Source: Arenicola marina (lineage: Eukaryota; Annelida; Polychaeta; Arenicolidae). Taken from it: DNA of 64,000 nt. The position numbers were made by a program, and so were the translations under genes. The number at the start of each line of letters is the position of its first letter. Position 1 is the stretch's first letter. The notes beneath the pieces were generated by a model, which saw only the letters and a list, made by a program, of their open reading frames with translations, ran no database searches and was not told where the DNA came from. Location of the stretch: assembly GCA_964019135.1 (NCBI GenBank), contig OZ025248.1, positions 14,763,574 through 14,827,573 of the forward strand, given 5' to 3'. Of the stretch, positions 60,801 to 64,000 are shown piece by piece.

Positions 60801-63800
60801 GACACGACCTGTGGCAATAGCTATGGCGGTCCAGCTCTATTTGTTGTTGTTTGGACACGACCTGTGGCAATAGCTATGACGGTCCAGCTCTATTGGTTGT
60901 TGTTAGGACACGACCTGTGGCAATAGCTATGACGGTCCAGCTCTATTGGTTGTTGTTAAGACATGACCTGTGGCAATAGCTATGACGGCCCAGCTCTATT
61001 GGTTGTTGTTAGGACACGACTTGTGGCAATAGCTATGACGGTCCAGCTCTATTGGTTGTTGTTGCTGGGACACGACCTGTGGCAATAGCTATGACGGTCC
61101 AGCTTTATTGGCTGTTGTTAGGACACGACACGTAGCAATAGCTATGACGGTCCATCTCTATTGGCTGTTGTTAGGACACGACCTGTGGCAATAGCTATGA
61201 CGGTCCAGCTCTATTGGGTGTTGCTGTTAGGACACGACCTGTGGCAATAGCTATGACGGTCCAGCTCTATTGATTGTTGTTGCTAGGACACGACCTGTGG
61301 CAATAGCTATGACGGTCCAGCTCTATTGGTTGTTGTTGCTAGGACACGACCTGTGGCAATAGCTATGACGGTCCAGCTCTATTGGCTGTTGTTAGGACAC
61401 GACATGTGGCAATAGCTATGACGGTCCATCTCTATTGGCTGTTGTTAGGACACGACCTGTGGCAGTAGCTATGACGGTCCGGCTCTATTGGTTGTTGTTA
61501 GGACACGACCTGTGGAAATAGCTATGACGGTCCAGCTCTATTGGTTGTTGTTAGGACACGACCTGTGGCAATAGCTATGACGGTCCAGCTCTATTGGCTG
61601 TTGTTAGGACACGACCTGTGGCAATAGCTATGACGGTCCAGCTCAATTGGCTGTTGTTAGGACACGACATGTGGCAATAGCTATGACGGTCCAGCTCTAT
61701 TGGCTGTTGTTGCTAGGACACGACCTGTGACAATAGCTATGACGGTCCAGCTCTATTGGTTGTTGTTAGGACACGACCTGTGGCAATAGCTATGACGGCC
61801 CAGCTCTATTGGTTGTTGCTAGGACACGACCTGTGGCAATAGCTATGACGGTCCAGCTCTATTGGTTGTTGTTGCTAGGACACGACCTGTGGCAATAGCT
61901 ATGACGGTCCAGCTCTATTGGTTGTTGTTGCTAGGACACGACCTGTGACAATAGCTATGACGGTCCAGCTCTATTGGTTGTTGTTAGGACACTACCCGTG
62001 ACAATAGCTATGACGGTCCAGCTCTATTGGTTGTTGTTGAGACACGACCTGTCGCAATAGCTATGACGGTCCAGCTCAATTGGCTGTTGTTAGGACACGA
62101 CATGTGGCAATAGCTATGACGGTCCAGCTCTATTGGCTGTTGTTGCTAGGACACGACCTGTGACAATAGCTATGACGGTCCAGCTCTATTGGTTGTTGTT
62201 AGGACACGACCTGTGGCAATAGCTATGACGGCCCAGCTCTATTGGTTGTTGCTAGGACACGACCTGTGGCAATAGCTATGACGGTCCAGCTCTATTGGTT
62301 GTTGTTGCTAGGACACGACCTGTGGCAATAGCTATGACGGTCCAGCTCTATTGGTTGTTGTTGCTAGGACACGACCTGTGACAATAGCTATGACGGTCCA
62401 GCTCTATTGGTTGTTGTTAGGACACTACCTGTGACAATAGCTATGACGGTCCAGCTCTATTGGTTGTTGTTGCTAGGACACGACCTGTGGCAATAGCTAT
62501 GACGGTCCAGCTCTATTGGTTGTTGTTGCTAGGACACGACCTGTGACAATAGCTATGACGGTCCAGCTCTATTGGTTGTTGTTAGGACACTACCTGTGAC
62601 AATAGCTATGACGGTCCAGCTCTATTGGTTGTTGTTGAGACACGACCTGTGGCAATAGCTTTGACGGTCCAGCTCTATTGGTTGTTGTTAGGACACGACC
62701 TGTGGCAATAGCTATGACGGTCCAGCTCTATTGGTTGTTGTTGCTAGGACACGACCTGTGACAATAGCTATGACGGTCCAGCTCTATTGGTTGTTGTTAG
62801 GACACGACCTGTGGCAATAGCTATGACGGTCCAGCTCTATTGGTTGTTGTTGAGACACGACCTGTGGCAATAGCTATGACGGTCCAGCTCTATTGGTTGT
62901 TGTTAGGACACGACCTGTGGCAATAGCTATGACGGTCCAGCTCTATTGGTTGTTGTTGAGACACGACCTGTGGCAATAGCTATGACGGTCCAGCTCTATT
63001 GGTTGTTGCTAGGACACGACCTGTGGCCATAGCTATGACGGTCCAGCTCTATTGGTTGTTGCTAGGACACGACCTGTGGCAATAGCTATGACGGTCCAGC
63101 TCTACTGGTTGTTGTTAGGACACGACCTGTGACAATAGCTATGACGGTCCAGCTCTATTGGTTGTTGTTAGGACACGACCTGTGGCAATATCTATGACGG
63201 CCCAGCTCTATTGGTTGTTGCTAGGACACGACCTGTGGCAATAGCAATGACGGTCCAGCTCTATTGGTTGTTGTTAGGACACGACCTGTGGCAATAGCTA
63301 TGGCGGTCCAGCTCTATTTGTTGTTGTTTGGACACGACCTGTGGCAATAGCTATGACGGTCCAGCTCTATTGGTTGTTGTTAGGACACGACCTGTGGCAA
63401 TAGCTATGACGGTCCAGCTCTATTGGTTGTTGTTAAGACATGACCTGTGGCAATAGCTATGACGGCCCAGCTCTATTGGTTGTTGTTAGGACACGACCTG
63501 TGGCAATAGCTACGACGGTCCAGCTCTATTGGTTGTTGTTGCTGGGACACGACCTGTGGCAATAGCTATGACGGTCCAGCTTTATTGGCTGTTGTTAGGA
63601 CACGACACGTAGCAATAGCTATGACGGTCCATCTCTATTGGCTGTTGTTAGGACACGACCTGTGGCAATAGCTATGACGGTCCAGCTCTATTGGGTGTTG
63701 TTGTTAGGACACGACCTGTGACAATAGCTATGACGGTCCAGCTCTATTGATTGTTGTTGCTAGGACACGACCTGTGGCAATAGCTATGACGGTCCAGCTC

Positions 63801-64000
63801 TATTGGTTGTTGTTGCTAGGACACGACCTGTGGCAATAGCTATGACGGTCCAGCTCTATTGGCTGTTGTTAGGACACGACATGTGGCAATAGCTATGACC
63901 GTCCATCTCTATTGGCTGTTGTTAGGACACGACCTGTGGCAGTAGCTATGACGGTCCGGCTCTATTGGTTGTTGTTAGGACACGACCTGTGGAAATAGCT
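54830..64000. repeat. 53-56 bp satellite array, about 168 units, running off the window end
   Basis: The unit is GGACACGACCTGTGGCAATA, GCTATGACGGTCCAGCTCTA, TTGG(T/C)TGTTGTTA. Length changes come from extra GTT or GCT triplets at the end (53 or 56 bp). Marker units such as AGCAATGACGG (58941, 60767, 63244) and the GGCGGTCC...TTTGTTGTTGTTTGG variant (about 58998, 60824, 63302) recur. They define higher-order repeats of about 1826 bp and then about 2477 bp. Almost every unit holds ATTGG, the inverted CCAAT box. It has no coding content. Confidence 0.97.

Overview
The window looks like nuclear DNA of a marine invertebrate animal. It has multi-exon genes with GT-AG introns, very large introns packed with minisatellites, a decayed non-LTR retrotransposon tail, tRNA-derived retrosequences and MITE-like hairpins. 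There is no sign of bacterial gene organisation. The capping-protein sequence is clearly animal but not vertebrate-like. I cannot fix the phylum (lancelet, mollusc and brachiopod are all possible). A 200-N assembly gap lies at 23737-23936.

Two genes are recognised with confidence. On the minus strand the first two coding exons of a MAGI-type scaffold (PDZ plus guanylate-kinase-like) lie at 36964-36589 and 14777-14664. They join in phase across a 21.8 kb intron, and the rest of the gene must lie beyond the left edge. On the plus strand a complete ten-exon F-actin capping protein alpha gene (CAPZA) runs from 42551 to 49012 and encodes 290 residues. The two genes start about 5.6 kb apart and are divergently transcribed, with transposon debris between them. 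A third, unrecognised minus-strand coding exon is likely at 4511-3323, and a weak candidate exon lies at 53345-53512.

Layout: 1-7.6 kb, small minisatellites, a palindromic MITE-like insertion and the unrecognised exon. 7.6-14 kb, two large satellite arrays (56-bp and 19-bp units). 14.7 kb, MAGI exon 2. 16.7-21.2 kb, two abutting arrays (24 and 39 bp). 24.5-25.1 kb, an 18-bp array. 30.8-33.7 kb, a 40-bp array. 34.8-35.8 kb, a decayed 33-bp array. 36.6-37.4 kb, MAGI exon 1 and its upstream region. 38.6-41.3 kb, LINE tail, two copies of a 68-70 bp hairpin with 9-bp target duplications, a 270-bp direct repeat and tRNA-like sequences. 42.5-49 kb, CAPZA. 52.3-53.2 kb, a degenerate array. 54.8 kb to the window end, a 53-56 bp satellite array of about 168 units with higher-order structure that runs off the edge.

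The most unusual observation is in CAPZA. Three of its exon/intron junctions (acceptor of exon 6, donors of exons 8 and 9) have been copied into tandem arrays in the neighbouring introns, creating ladders of decoy splice sites. The second is the pair of tiny near-perfect hairpins with 9-bp target duplications at 39.4 and 40.3 kb. Most long open frames in this window are by-products of stop-free satellites and are not genes.
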